Below, one piece after another: positions 48,160-60,686 of a DNA stretch of 64,000 nucleotides. Numbering within the stretch: the stretch's first letter is position 1; each line of letters opens with the position of its first letter. Made by a program: the position numbers and the translations under genes. The DNA is from Chrysopilus asiliformis (Eukaryota > Arthropoda > Insecta > Diptera > Rhagionidae): NCBI GenBank assembly GCA_964034945.1, contig OZ035961.1, forward strand, positions 11,729,001 through 11,793,000. Reading direction: 5' to 3'. Under the pieces are notes generated by a model that saw only the letters and a list, made by a program, of their open reading frames with translations, was not told where the DNA came from and did no database searches.

Positions 48160-50062
48160 TAGTTTTAGGTTTTTTGGACTCCATTTCTCCCCTTGTAAAT
48201 TTTCTTTGCGGTTTTTTGTTCTACCGCAGACCCAATGAAGTGTGTCTTATTTGATGGCCAGAATTTTTTGAAGAAAATTTCGTGACTTTTTTTATGGACA
48301 GACCCTGAAATTTCCCAAGCTGGAAAGTTTAGACGATCCAAGTACTTCCAGTTTCTCGCTTAAATTTCTGATGCATAGGGTTCAAAAAAGATTTTTTTGT
48401 CTAGTATATTTATAATAAAAGCCTTTTTTTTAAATTCTGTTGCTGGTTGCCTCTTATTTTGCTCCTAGGCATGATTTTTTCAATGAATACCTATGTGTTT
48501 CCGTTAGTACTAGTGCAACGTTTCTCTGAACTGAATTCCTTGAATTTTCTATACGTTTGCAAAAGACTTCGGCAAATTTAATTCACACCCTGTAAAAAGG
48601 ATCTTGCGGATTTTTTCTATCACATTTTCACCTTTATTACATAGTACATGTAAGAAATATATTAAAATCACTTGAAAAATCAAAATCCTCCAATTGGATT
48701 TCGACATATGAGAGAGTTATGTAAAATCAAGAATGATAGAGAATATATTATTCTTGATGTAAAACCATTTTCGAAACACTCTTTGTCTCTACAAGTTTTT
48801 CGAAAAAATGAACTATATTCGAAAACCTTTTCCATTTGTATGGTATGGGAGTGCAACGATTTAATCTTTATAATTTATGAACGTCATTATTATAGAAGTT
48901 GCATTTGTGCAAAATTTGAAGTTTGTATCCCAATTTTATCTCGAGTTTTGAACTCCAAGTTTGATGCTGAAAGGACAATAACTTAAAATTTTGTTCCTCT
49001 AATAACTTCACTAATTATCCTTTGTAACAACAACTGTCAGGCCAAATTCATACTTTTTTAAAAAGTTTTTTGAAAACCATCTTTAAAAAATCGCCACAAA
49101 TTAACAGTTAATTCGATAACAAATTCTTAACGAATTTGATAACAAATTGTTAACTGTTTCGATAAGAAATTCTTAATCTGCGGTCAATATTTGATATAAA
49201 TACGATAAAAAGTCAAATGAGATTTCTTTTTCTAAAACTTTAAAATTTTAAACAATTTTTTTCTGAAATTTTAATTTAAATCAAAATTTGAGTAGGAAAT
49301 AAATATAACTTTGTGAACCGTAATCGAAAAAACCAATTTTTTGTAGGGCGAGCGAAAGCCAATGATTGTGACACAAAATTGTTATAAAACTTTATTCCAA
49401 TTTCAAGAAATTCGTAGAAATATTAATTTTTTCGAACTAACACAGGAATTACATTCATGGCTATTCTGGAATCCGAAGTTAAAACGTATAACAAAACACA
49501 GGCGATTCGATTCGCCACTCAGTTGGTATTCTGGTATTCTGAAATTTGCAATGAGTAATTCTACCCTCAAAACATTACTAGATCATATGCAATCGCACAG
49601 CAGTGAAACGCAGCGGATTCAAGAATATGTACAAATTGAGGGGAAATCGAACAAACTTAACGCTACTTCGGATTCCAGAATAGGCATGATGGAGTTTTAT
49701 TTCTGGTGTACCAGCAAAACTGACTGCTAAAAAGCCAGTGTAGACCAATCTGGTTTACCCGTTTTACTGATAAGATAATGCTCGTATACCATTTTCGTAA
49801 ACAGCGCTGGTATACCAGATTTTGACAGACAACAAAATTAGAATGGCGGAAACTAGCACCTTATGAATATTTTCTGAAATAGAGAATTCCTGTAAGTTAT
49901 TTACAGATTACAGATTTGGCTTTCTTGTGAACTTTGGTCCATCGGCCAGAGAAAATTATAATGTGGATACACCAAGAAGACTTTTGTCAAAATTTCGGAA
50001 ACAAAATTTTTCTTGGAGGCAATATTTTTCAGAAAATAAAACTAATTAAAATATCAACAAGA
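48160..50062. other. Gene-free sequence between Uch and the galactosidase
   Basis: No supported gene. Bases 48,690-48,990 are a dispersed-repeat fragment (CGACATATGAGAGAGTTATG-type start). Bases 49,090-49,170 carry a GATAACAAATTNTTAAC repeat. A 122-codon plus-strand frame at 49,362-49,730 is open but unrecognised. GTATACCA/CTGGT words near 49,750-49,820 hint at another small inverted-repeat element. Confidence 0.4.
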
Positions 50063-50068
50063 TTTATT
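50063..50068 (-). promoter_or_regulatory. Candidate poly(A) signal of the beta-galactosidase
   Basis: AATAAA on the minus strand, about 125 nt after the stop codon. Confidence 0.5.
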
Positions 50069-50189
50069 GTCAAAAAACTACAATTATTCAATCGTACCAT
50101 CTATGAAAAAATATTTCAAAGCAAATAAAAAAAAAACGAAAATAAAATACAGACATTTAATCTCTAAAAATAGTATAAAAAGGGTGAAG

Positions 50190-53100
50190 TCATCTTCTAG
50201 AAAAACCATCTAGATTAGGCACATCGACTAAGACAATTTCGGCACTTTCAGGTGCTTTTTGATATTCAATCAAAACAACACGATTCAGTCCGACATTTAG
50301 AATTTCGCTAGGAACATATAAAGTGATTTGTGGTCCGACGAGAGGCCAATACCGGCCCAAATTAAAGCCATTCACGAAGGCGATACCTTTGCCCCAACCG
50401 GTGGGATCCAGGTATGTGTCGTAAACGTCTCCCTCCTCAATTGTAAATTCCCCATGGAATATTGTTGGTCCAGTACGGATCAATGATCGGTGGTTTGGTT
50501 TTTTAGGCACTGATCCATATACATGGATCTCAGCTCGAATCAAGTGGTCAATCTTTTCATAGTCGTCCAATGGAAATCTGGTCATATTCCAGTGTTTCAA
50601 AATTCGATTTTCCAGCAGGACATCTCCAATAATCCCCTTAAAGTCATTGGGAATGTTGAAATTAATACGTCCTTGACTTTCAACTAGGATCTGTAGTTTT
50701 TGCCCCATTCCAGCGCTAACTGGAAGAGTTTTTACGGCATTTTCACGGGATAGCACTCCAATTAGATTCTGCAAAAAAATTGTGATTTTTTTTGTTTTTC
50801 AATTTATAAATCATTTTACCCTATCTATGTAAACGTAGGCTCTATCTCTGAGATCAGGGATCTCTAGGACGACGGGATCTCTCTTCATAACCGGCAAATC
50901 AGTCTCATAGAGTACAAGTCCAGAATATTGACTTAGTGCTTCGAATGTAAGTGGCTTCAGAGATCTTATTTGGCCCTCAGATATATGGCGTTTTCCTTCT
51001 GGAGATAGTAAAGTGCAACATGTCTGTAAATCGACTGGGCCGTAGAATCTCTTCGGGGTTGATAAGGGCACCGAAACGTTTGGTAGTGGAAGATACTAAA
51101 AAATTGAAAAATCTAGTATTATTGAATGTTTTTTTAAATTTCAGCTTCAAATTAATTTTTTTTCTTTCAAATTTAAAATCTCTGAATCATGGATGGGCAT
51201 TCAACACCACAACTCAGTTTGGGATCGTGTTGAATCTTAAATTTAGCGGAGACTCAAACCATTAACGACAGTGGAATGTAAATTCGGATAAATTCAAAAG
51301 AAAATAATTTAAAGAAATGTTTCTCTTAAAACCCTTACCTGTTGAATAGCCTCCCTTAGGGCCATATATTTTGGAGTTGGATCACCAGCTTCATCCATGG
51401 GAGCATCATAATCGTAAGATGTGACGTCAGCATTGTACCGTCCAGGTCCACCGTCATTCGCACCTGCAGTAAATCCAAAGTTGGTTCCCCCATAGAACAT
51501 GTAGAAGTTCACATTTGCACCACGATCTAACATTTTCCTAAAATTAACAGTACACCAATTAAATACCATTGATATTAAATTAAATGTTAATTAAAAAACT
51601 ACTTTAATGAATTGACAACCGGATCCGTATCGACTCTCTGCATAGCTTCCTGCCAGTGTGTCAGCCATCCAGGATAATATTCCATGTTAACCAAAGGACC
51701 CTTGGGTTGGAACAATCTAAGGGCTACCCAGTATCCATCGATGTTGTCACCTGCCCCAAAATCGAGTGTTGGCAAAACATTCTCAACGTGACCACACCTT
51801 AACAACGATGGGCCATCATTTGTGAAAAGGACTGCCTTATTCTCGACATAATAAAGAGTCAAATCTCGCAGCCATGTGGTGTAGTTGCGATCGCAGGCAC
51901 GGAATGATCCATATTCGTTTTCAACACCAACCATAATTATGGGGCCACCATTTCCGTATAGAAGGGGTTGCATTTTCGACAGTAAGTGGGAATACCAAAT
52001 TTGTACTTCTCGTTTATAATCTAGGGATTTAAAATTTTGAAAAATGTTTATAAAAAGACAAAAAAACAAAAAAAAATCTTTAGTTTTTTTTACCTGTATC
52101 ACTTGTTCTTAGTTGAATATTTGGATATTTGTTCAATAGCCAGTATGGAAAGCCACCCTAAACAAAAATTGCAGTTGAGACAATTTTTTATTAAAAAATT
52201 TGCAAAAAAAATTTATACCATATCCCGTTCAGCACAAATGTATGGTCCTGGCCGGAGGATGACATGCAGATCTTCAGCTTGCGCCAGTTCTATAAAATGT
52301 TCTAAATTCGCTATTCCGTCCCAATTGTAGACGCCATCTTTGGGATTGTGAAGTGACCATTCCACGTATCTGTTTATTAAAAACATGGAAAATTAGTGAT
52401 TTTTATTTTAATAAGTTACAAAGTCTGAAGAATTTTACTGTAAAAGATTTTGTTGTAATCAAAATGGAAATTACAATTGTTACCAAGTTTTTATACCCGT
52501 ATGGTGAAACCAAAGGGTATATTAACTTTGCTTTACCGTTTGTAACGCCAAGATCCCGTCATCACACACAAAAATGAATTACATCAGTGTGTTTAGAATG
52601 ATAAAAAAAATTGAATTTTCCATGTCCGTCCGTCTGTCCGTCCGTCCGTCCGTCTGTCCGTCCGTCCGTCTGTCCGTCTGTCCGTCTGTCTGTCTGTGGC
52701 GCGGATTGCGGGCGCACGGATTGAGCTAGAGACTTGAAATTTTGTGTGGATCCGTTTTTCGTAAAATGCGAGGCTAAGTTCGTTAATGGGCAAAAATGGA
52801 CCATTAGGGGGGGTACCCCCCATACGAACGAAATCGTTTTTTGCGAATATCTCAAAAACGGTAAATGTTATCAAAAAAGTTCAAGAACAAAAGTTATTTA
52901 GGATATGATTCTACATAAAACTCCCATACATCAAAATCCGATTGGAATAAGTTTTAAAAAATCTTATTGGAAAGTTTGCCTTCAAAGTGGAATTTTGATA
53001 CAACTGTTCGAATTTTGATACGAATATCACCATACGGGTCTTGAATAATTGCCAGATTGGCAATTATAGCTTTTGTTATGTTTTTTTTTTAAATTTGAAT

Positions 53101-54783
53101 ATGATGGTTTTATATGATAGACCAAGGGTATTACAGATGTTTTACAAAAATAATGTTTTTGTTTGGTGGAAAATTTGAAAAGCTTACGTTGTAACAGCAT
53201 TTAGGCCAGCCGCCCTCATTGTCCGAAGCTTTCGCTGCCAAGAGGCTGGGTGGGCCCGGAAATAATGAAAAGATCCTCCAACAAACCGGAATGGCTTTCC
53301 ATCCATTAAAAATGTGTTATTGTCATAATCGATGGTAAACGATCGTGTCTGAAAATAAAATGAAATGTTAAACAAACCATAAGAAAAGCGTCAAATACTC
53401 TATGTGAGGACAGATCGAATTTTGTTAGCAAATTTTTCATTTGAATGGAGGAGGGAGGGTATAAAAAAACAATTTGATCGAATGCACTGAAATTTTAAAC
53501 GCCGCGCCGCTCTACCGATTTAATTGAAATTTCGGATAAAGTATGCTAAGTGTCAAAAGAAAAAGGCAAGTAAAGAAACCTCTAAATCAGGCATCATCAG
53601 CTAGTGGCTCGGCTGGCTCATCACACAGATTGGCTTTAACAGCGTAGCCACTATAATCGACCTTTTATTTTTGTGCTGTAATGCTTGTGTGTTACGGCTT
53701 CGGATCGTAGGAATAAAACGAATCGCGCTTTGAGTTGGAATCGGTGCATTATTAGCATGACGCATTTCATTTTAAATAAGTTCGTGTCAAGCCATTGCCG
53801 TGAAAGGTTGTGTTTCATTGAACTGTATTTTAATTTGTAGTGGTTATAAATTTTGATTGGAAAGGGAGCGACAGTTACTTTGATGACCCCTGCTCTAAAT
53901 GGATAATTTTATTGTTCCTAGAAAACCCAATATCTAATACATTTCGTAACGAAATTCAATTTTATTTTTTTTACGTTAATCATTTTTTTCGGTTTTCGTT
54001 ACGTTTTTCGTGATCGTGACGGAATTAAATTTCTTCTATTGTTATAATGCAATTTTGAAGGAAAAACCGGAAAATCGTTATTTCGTTTCGTTATTTCGTT
54101 ACGTTACGATAACGTATCACATCCTCGATTAATATTCGATTACATATACATCTAATCGATTATATACATAAAAGCATAACAATATTCTAAATTGATTTGA
54201 CTCAAAGCAGTTAACCTGGTGTGATTTTAAGATCGCATTAAATTTCTTTAAGGATTAAATACCTATTTTAGATAATAAAACCTGACTTTTTCAATTTTCA
54301 TACTAGTTTACATTTTCTTTCAATAAAACCCTTTAGCCATCATTATCAATAGTTCCTTAATCAAATTCTTACTTCGAGTGTATTTTATTGAAACCGAAAT
54401 CAACCCTAAATTTCAAAAGTTTCAAGTGTTTTCTCAAGACATGTCCAATAATCCCCAAAATTCAAATTATCACCAAAGAGTTTATTTTGTTTCAATTGTG
54501 AAATTCATTGAAAAGGTATCACAAACACCTTTTTCGTAATTGTTATGCCAAAAGGATACGAGATCCAAATTTAAGGACATGTGAATAATTAAATTGTTTA
54601 AGTCGAAATGACTTTTCCCAGTTGATTGTTAGTAAGGATTGCTGTTAATTTTAATTTTAAAATAGGACACTTTCTTACCGTCGCTGCTGAACCGCTGTCC
54701 GAAACGATTATTTGACTAGAATTAATTAAAGTTGCCAACGTTATCATATGCATTAGAAGAATCATAATATCATGGTGCCTCAT
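50190..54783 (-). CDS. Beta-galactosidase, glycoside hydrolase family 35 (GLB1-like)
   Basis: Nine minus-strand exons: 54,679-54,783; 53,188-53,348; 52,219-52,369; 52,094-52,157; 51,603-52,020; 51,339-51,537; 50,820-51,095; 50,190-50,768; all GT/AG and in frame, 650 aa (eight coding blocks listed; a non-coding first exon may exist). The enzyme releases terminal beta-galactose from glycoconjugates, in lysosomes or after secretion. The N-terminus has a hydrophobic signal-like segment (about 7-22). The TIM-barrel motifs are [42 protein letters not shown] (acid/base Glu196) and VNMEYYPGW (nucleophile Glu274), then [12 protein letters not shown] and [14 protein letters not shown]. The C-terminal domains end with [20 protein letters not shown]. 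Possible N-glycosylation sites include NYT, NVS and NMT. Compared with human GLB1 (677 aa) no domain is missing. The intron between the first two coding exons holds a hAT-like MITE and the next one a HINE-like element. Confidence 0.95.
52488..53083 (+). mobile_element. DINE-1/HINE-like Helentron element, copy 2 (full)
   Basis: Starts TTTTTATACCCGTATGGTGA and folds with AAGGGTATATTAACTTTG. It then has a long GTCCGTCCGTCTG array (52,624-52,697). Near the 3' end is TCACCATACGGG, the exact complement of the subterminal 5' CCCGTATGGTGA. A hairpin AATTGCCA-GAT-TGGCAATT (about 53,046-53,064) follows about 20 bases before the end. Subterminal inverted repeats, GTCY array and 3' hairpin are Helentron hallmarks. 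It sits antisense in an intron of the galactosidase gene. Confidence 0.88.
53588..53892. mobile_element. hAT-like MITE with 8-bp target duplication
   Basis: Ends CAGGCATCATCA and, from the right, CAGGGGTCATCA. Flanked exactly by CTCTAAAT (53,580-53,587 and 53,893-53,900). CAGGGGTC-type ends plus 8-bp duplication are diagnostic of hAT. 305 bp, no transposase. In the intron between the first two coding exons of the galactosidase gene. Confidence 0.92.
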
Positions 54784-55881
54784 TTTGATATTGATTTTCA
54801 GTTATTTCCTGGAAAATTAAGGAAAATTAAAAGTTATATATTTATTTTTTAAAATGTACTGACAAAACATACAATTCACTGTTACTAATTTAATGATGGA
54901 TACATTAACAAGGATTATTTTCACAACCTCCGAATGGTAGACAAATATCCACCTATGGTAAAAACAAATAATCACAATGATTAATGGTCTCTTAATTTAA
55001 ATCCAGTTAACGAAAGCAAAGTAAACACAATTTGCGGGAATAATCAATTAGAAAATCGAATAAAGCGGATCCATTGAACAGGAAAAGTACAGTGAATGGG
55101 GCGCCATTCTGAAAGGGGTTCAGATTTTATTTAAATCTCAACGGTGGATCCCTGAAATTCTGAAAAGTTTTAAGCGAGAATCACTAACGCATTAGAATAC
55201 GAAATTCAATTAGCACTTTTTTAAAACGGGGTTTATTAATCAAAGAAGAAAAGAAATGGAAATCATCGATTGTAAATTTAAATTAAATCGTTACAAGGCA
55301 TACTTCTAGCCATGAATGGAAATATGATTTTGAATTTTTTTTGTAATGTGGTTTTGTGTCTCTTTTTTTGCAAGGGAAAAGTATTTAAGTAATTAGGGTC
55401 ATAGACGAAACGTGTTAAAAATATGACCATGTAATTAGGTCGACTGGTAATTTAATAGACAGTGGAAGTAAAAAAAAGTCTAACTTTGGTATATTTCACA
55501 GAAGATTATTTTAAAACTTTTTTTCAACATTTTTTTTTGAGAATTTATCAAAATTTTTTAACATTCTTTGAGAATATTTTTTTTTATGGCTCCAAGCACA
55601 TCGACGGCTTCGGAAACTCGATTGTCATGACAAATTTTTATTTTTTTAAACTTTTTTTTTACAAAACCACAGAATAGTTGTTCTCCTGAGTTGTAATTCA
55701 GTAGTAGTTTGTTTCTCTGGGGTGGAATTTAATACCGCGTACGCCAAGGTAATCGCCAAGTTTTCGCCACGTCGCACTAAACCCAGAGAGATACAAAAAA
55801 AGGATCATAGGCCCTATCACAAAACTCCCCTCTGCAATATTTAGTTTCTGAAAAAATATATAAAAAAAATATTTTATTAAA
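54784..55881. other. Upstream region of the galactosidase gene
   Basis: The sequence upstream of the galactosidase ATG should contain its 5' UTR and promoter, but no TATA box or initiator was confidently found. No other gene is supported; the 55,480-55,680 stretch is T-rich. Confidence 0.4.
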
Positions 55882-56356
55882 TACTAGTTTGCGTTGCCGG
55901 GTTAAGTTTTTGCAAATTTTTTTTTATGGTCTCTGTTGGAGCTAAACTTCAGGCCAAACGGCTCGGTAGTTTCCCCTCGAAAGGGTAACATAGAGGAAGA
56001 GATCAGTTTCGAGATCACTTTACCCCCTCCCCTCACTCCCCCACCTCTCGGGCTAATTTTTAATGGCTCTATGTTGGGGCTGGACCCCCGACGAACATCT
56101 ATGCCAAATTTCACGCCAATCGGTTCAGTAGTTTCCCCGCGAAAGAGTATCATAGAGGGAAAACTAAGTTTCGAGATGACTTTACCCCCTCCCCTTACTC
56201 CCCCACCCCTCGCGCTACTTTTCCGTATGCCTATGTTGGAACCAGAACTACCAGAGACACTCATGCCAAATTTCAAGTCAATCGGTTCAGCTGTTATTGC
56301 GTGAAAGAGGAACAGACAGACAGACAGACAGACACCAACTCGTTTTTATATATTAG
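55882..56356 (+). mobile_element. Dispersed repeat with TATTAGTATGA end, copy B (internal duplication)
   Basis: Same family as 15,646-15,956, but the block CGGCTCGGTAGTTTCCCC...CCCCCTCCCCTCACTCCCCC is present twice in tandem (about 55,950-56,060 and 56,110-56,215). It ends with AGACAGACAGACAGACAC and TATATATTAGTATGA. This explains two long opposite open frames here, which are not genes. Confidence 0.8.
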
Positions 56357-56463
56357 TATGATGATCTCGAGATCCATTAAAGATACATAAAAACCGTTAA
56401 TGGAAAAAATGTAGAAAATTTTATTTCCTTTGATTTCGGTTATATGCATTTATTCATAATAGT

Positions 56464-56683
56464 CCGGATTCACACGATAAGTTTTTTGATTCACGTCACG
56501 GCCAAACGAGGGCAAGAAGGGCGAGAAGTTGGTGAATCACCAACATTTGATTCACCATAAGTTATTGCCAGTCCGTTTCTCTATTCCTTTTTACGTCAAA
56601 AAGAGGCACGTCAAATGATTCGTGAATATTTAAAAGAGAATTGCCGTGATTCATGAATCAAAAAACTTATCGTGTGAATCCGG
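56464..56683. mobile_element. MITE with CCGGATTCACACGATAAG ends
   Basis: Perfect inverted repeats of 30 bases start CCGGATTCACACGATAAGTT and are followed by partly matching CACGGC. 220 bp, no coding capacity, target duplication unclear. Confidence 0.85.
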
Positions 56684-56857
56684 TCATAGCGGATAATTTT
56701 CGAGAAATTCTCAAAAAACTTAATTTTTTAAAAATATGTTGAGAACCACTAGATATACATAAAACCCGTTAAAGCGAAAAATCTTTCGAGAAATTTTCAA
56801 AAAATCGTATTTTTCAAAAAATATTATGTGGGAGGTACCCATTATAGTACTGCTAGT

Positions 56858-57113
56858 TTTGAAAAAGTTGATAGAAAACTCCGATTTCTGTAAAACTTAT
56901 TTAGAAAAAATTTCAAGTCGCTAGGTCAACGCGCTCTCGAGTTATTTAAGATATATAAGACTGACAGACTGACAGACAGTTGCACGGACATTCTCATAAT
57001 TTTGCCCGAAACAAATTCCGTACTGATCAAAAATTTTCTCTCTACCCCCCGTTCTCGAGTCGGTCTCCGTAATGAATACAATACTTTCCCTCTATAGAAA
57101 AGGCAAGTAAAAA
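56858..57113 (-). mobile_element. HINE-like repeat (ACTTTCC family), copy 3
   Basis: Shares AAGTTGATAGAAAACTCCGA, TTTCAAGTCGCTAGGTCAAC, CTCGAGTTATTTAAG, a GACTGACAGACTGACAGAC array and the final TACTTTCCCTCTATAG with the copies at 16,050 and 24,655. Confidence 0.75.
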
Positions 57114-60100
57114 TTGATCACCCTTTGTATCTTGAAAACTAGAGCCGATCTAGCCAGACAACTATCAGAATCAGTTACCTAAATTACCCAAGAAAAACTT
57201 TAATATGGAGTGCACCAATTTGAGCGCAAATTTTTAAATTGACAAAAAATCCTCAAAGAAATGATTCAAATTTTGCAATTAAAAAATCTTTTGCAATTTT
57301 CTGTTTTCAACGAATTCATTTCAAAATTGTCCTTGATTGCGAAAAAAACTAACGATTCTATGTAGAAATTTGCGAAACAAATGTATTCGCATAAATTGCA
57401 CCCGATTAAGATTTCAACCAAGTTTTTTTTTTCCTCACTCTCCCAACAAAGATCAATTCAAATTTCTTGATGACGACCTCGATGTTTGTATTCAACGATT
57501 GCAAAATATGTACTCGTAAATAGATCTGTGGATATCTGATATTCTACTGAATAATTGATACCCGATGCATATATAAATGTTTAACATTGTTTTGTGTCGA
57601 TATTTGCAACTATTCATGGATTCATTTGAATTTTCTTTTCCAATCATCCAGCAGACATTTTATTACGGTGCCAAGTTTTGCTCAAGTTTGATAGAGAATC
57701 ATAATTTGTGTCTCATTTACATGTCGGTCGGTTTTTTTTATCCATTTTTATCCATCAGGATTATGTGGAGAGTTTCTGGAAAATTTGTCAATGCTGTCAT
57801 TGTCAATTGTCTCCTTTGTGCCAAATCGAACTCAAGACCATCTACAGCACATCAAATTCAACTTCATTTGAATCTGTAGGAGTATCTATAGTTGCTATCT
57901 TTATGTCAGTAGTGTCCAAATATATTTTGGGATTTGTTAGTTGAATTATAAAAATAGGTCTAGATCTCAACGCAATGTAGATGGCCTTAAATGCACAAAA
58001 ATTGTCAGTGGAAGGTCTTCGAATTGGTCTCAAGTTTCAACACTATGCACTGTACCCTGTAAATGATAGTGTTTCCAGTTCTAACCAATCAACAGTGTTT
58101 ATCGACAAAAATGTTGATAAGTTTGATACGCTTCCATGCAAATCAAAAGGAGACCCTAAAGATTCAACGGAAAAGACAGAAAAATAAACAATTTATAGGC
58201 GAGAATACCGCATATGCCCCATTTATTTATTTATTTCTTTTTATGTGAAAATGGGAAAAGAAGAAACCGGAACTCGTTTTAAGATTGAAACCAAGAGGTT
58301 ATGGTGGTCTATGGAAATGTGCAAAGCAACTTTAAATAACGACAATGACGGGTTCTACGGATTCTACGGATCTGAGCTTCTATGGAGGCAAAGATCGACA
58401 CGACAGACGAGTCAATTTGTATTGCGGTATTTCCTTTAAGATAGAAACATCAATGCTATATGTACTCGTACGTGTGGTATCTACTAATATTGTATCGTAT
58501 CTCAACTACCTCCCTGTAAGTACGACGATATAACTCTTTTGAATATCAAATGTCGATGGTGTGTAAACGTGAACTTCCCTAGCACACTTCAATTCAATGA
58601 TGGTTTCAATTCGAAATTGAATCGAATATTCTTGAGTTAAAACGTGCGATTACTATGTATAGTACTTTTTTTAACCGCAATTTTTTGTATATACATTTTG
58701 TATTTGTTTTTTTCTTAGTATCAGCTTAAAAAGTAAAAACAGAACCTCAAAAATGCTGGTTTCTGTGGTTTGATATTTTAAACAAGTTTTCTTCTTTATT
58801 ATAAACTACGAAACGAAGTATTGTCTTAAGACAATTTGTAAGTATTCACAGAAAATACCTTTTCTTGAGTATATTCTTGAGTATATCGCTTATATCGTTA
58901 TAAATTTAGACAAAACTTCATTTTTTCGAGAAAAATCTATACAAAACTCTTTTTGGATCAAGAAACCAAGATCAAAATGGTTCGGATTAAGAAACCAAGA
59001 TCAAATTGTTTGATGTTCCCTCAAAAATTCGGAGGGTAGCAAATGAGGGAATAGTTTCGTTACAGAAAATTCTGAAATGTATTCCCAAAAGATGTCGGAA
59101 CTCGACTTTTTTTTATATAAAACCGCCGGAATAAATACAAATTCTGAGAAATTTTGCTAAGTGAGGTAATCCACGATAGATGAATAAAATTTGCGGACAA
59201 AAACCTGAATCAAATTCGTGGGAAAATTCAAGATAAAATCGCAAGTGTAAACGGGGTCTTAGGTCTGTATGAAAAAGTAATCAGTTGATAAAAAAACCTT
59301 TGCTTTGCGCATTTTACCCTTATCGTCTTACAAACAGAAAGAAAATATTGTGGGTATAGGTTATAGTTTTGACGGGTTTGGCGACATTTTAATCACGAGT
59401 TTAACATCTTTTTTTATCAAACTCTTTTTTCACCTAATTTTTACAGTCCGCCGCTGTGAACTGCAGGGTGCTAAAAGCGAGCTTTGTTCAATTTCGATTT
59501 TATATAAAAAAAACACACTTGGCTATCTCAGCTTTTGATCAAATTAGATAAACTAATGGGCTTCGGTGACACCGACGCTGAACCGACGATATGTATAAAA
59601 TTCCAGGTAGCCCAGGTAGTCTAACTAACTTATCAGGTTGGGCTCTGGTGGTGTGCCAAAAGGCCATTTACAACATCTATCAATTGCCTTATTGTGAAGT
59701 TCACTCCCATTCAGACGTTCGTTTTTTGCCAACAGTTCTATTCTTTTGAAGAATTTAATATTTTTGAAAGTTTTTCTATTCACATGGTTTGAGCTACATC
59801 AATCAATTAATCAGGTTGAAGTTTTTCAATGCCGTATCAGGTTGGTATAAAACACGTGGAACATTTAGTTGTTTTTTTATGAATCAGAATACATTTATGA
59901 TCTAATTTTAAAAAGTTTTTTTTTGTATCCATTCACAGATTTTTAGAAAAAAAGTTGTTTACTATTGAAGATGTTTTCATTTATTTTTAAAGTTTTTTAT
60001 TGGGTTATCCACCATAGAGATTTACAGGTAATGCCCTCTAGAATATAGATTTTGCGAAGATGTTAAAAGAGACAATTGACCTGAAATTTTTGAAGGACGT

Positions 60101-60272
60101 CTGATCCATCAATTTGTTATTGACCTTTATTTGAACAAAACTATCAGAATGTTTCTTGATATTTAAAATATTTTTATGTGATTTTTTCTAGACAATTTTT
60201 TTCCCTGAAACGCTCAATAAGTGATTACAAAAATAATGAATTTAACCAAGAAATAGTAAACTTTACTATTAA
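57114..60272. other. Gene-free sequence with weak open frames
   Basis: Several modest frames (57,577-57,944 and 57,981-58,439, +) follow one another, but show no recognisable family or splice structure and do not read as a single gene. No repeat boundaries recognised. Confidence 0.4.
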
Positions 60273-60399
60273 GGCCCGTTTGCTGAAACAAGTCATAGCG
60301 TCTTATGTTCAACTTAAATTATTTAAGACCCAGAATTTCTATGGTTTAAGTACGCTAAGCACAACTTAAATTGTTATGACTTGTTTCAGCAAATGGACC
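60273..60399. mobile_element. PIF/Harbinger-like MITE with TAA duplication
   Basis: Ends GGCCCGTTTGCTGAAACAAG and, from the right, GGTCCATTTGCTGAAACAAG, both continuing TCATA. TAA flanks both sides (60,270-60,272 and 60,400-60,402). 127 bp. Short GGNCC ends with a 3-bp TWA duplication fit PIF/Harbinger. Confidence 0.88.
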
Positions 60400-60686
60400 T
60401 AAGTCGTTGAATTTATGATAAAAATAGTCGATTCCGGCTATTTTTGTAATTTAAATAACTATTTTAGTTAGAGTCCCGATTCCCCATTATAAAATTGTTA
60501 GATTATTTTTTTTCCTGTGTGTAGTATGGGAAAAAAGCGTGTTTAAGGGAGAAGGGGGTTCGAAGTGGTATCACCGTAGAGATATGAAATAAAAGTCGCC
60601 GGATTCCAAATAAGAAAACACATCATTTGAGTCAAACGAGCATTGCTTCATATTTCTGCTATTACTGGTTCGTGAGTTATTACAGA

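Noticed and set aside
49362..49730. 122-codon plus-strand open frame near the galactosidase 3' end
   Set aside because: No family resemblance, no adjoining exons, and background composition; kept only as a note in the intergenic entry.
52562..52874. Open frames rich in TDGRTD repeats
   Set aside because: Translation of the GTCY array of the HINE-like element.
55902..56304. Long opposing open frames on both strands, glycine/proline-rich
   Set aside because: They are by-products of the tandemly duplicated CCCCTCCCC-containing block of a dispersed repeat; the same frame appears in copy C near 60,746-61,048.
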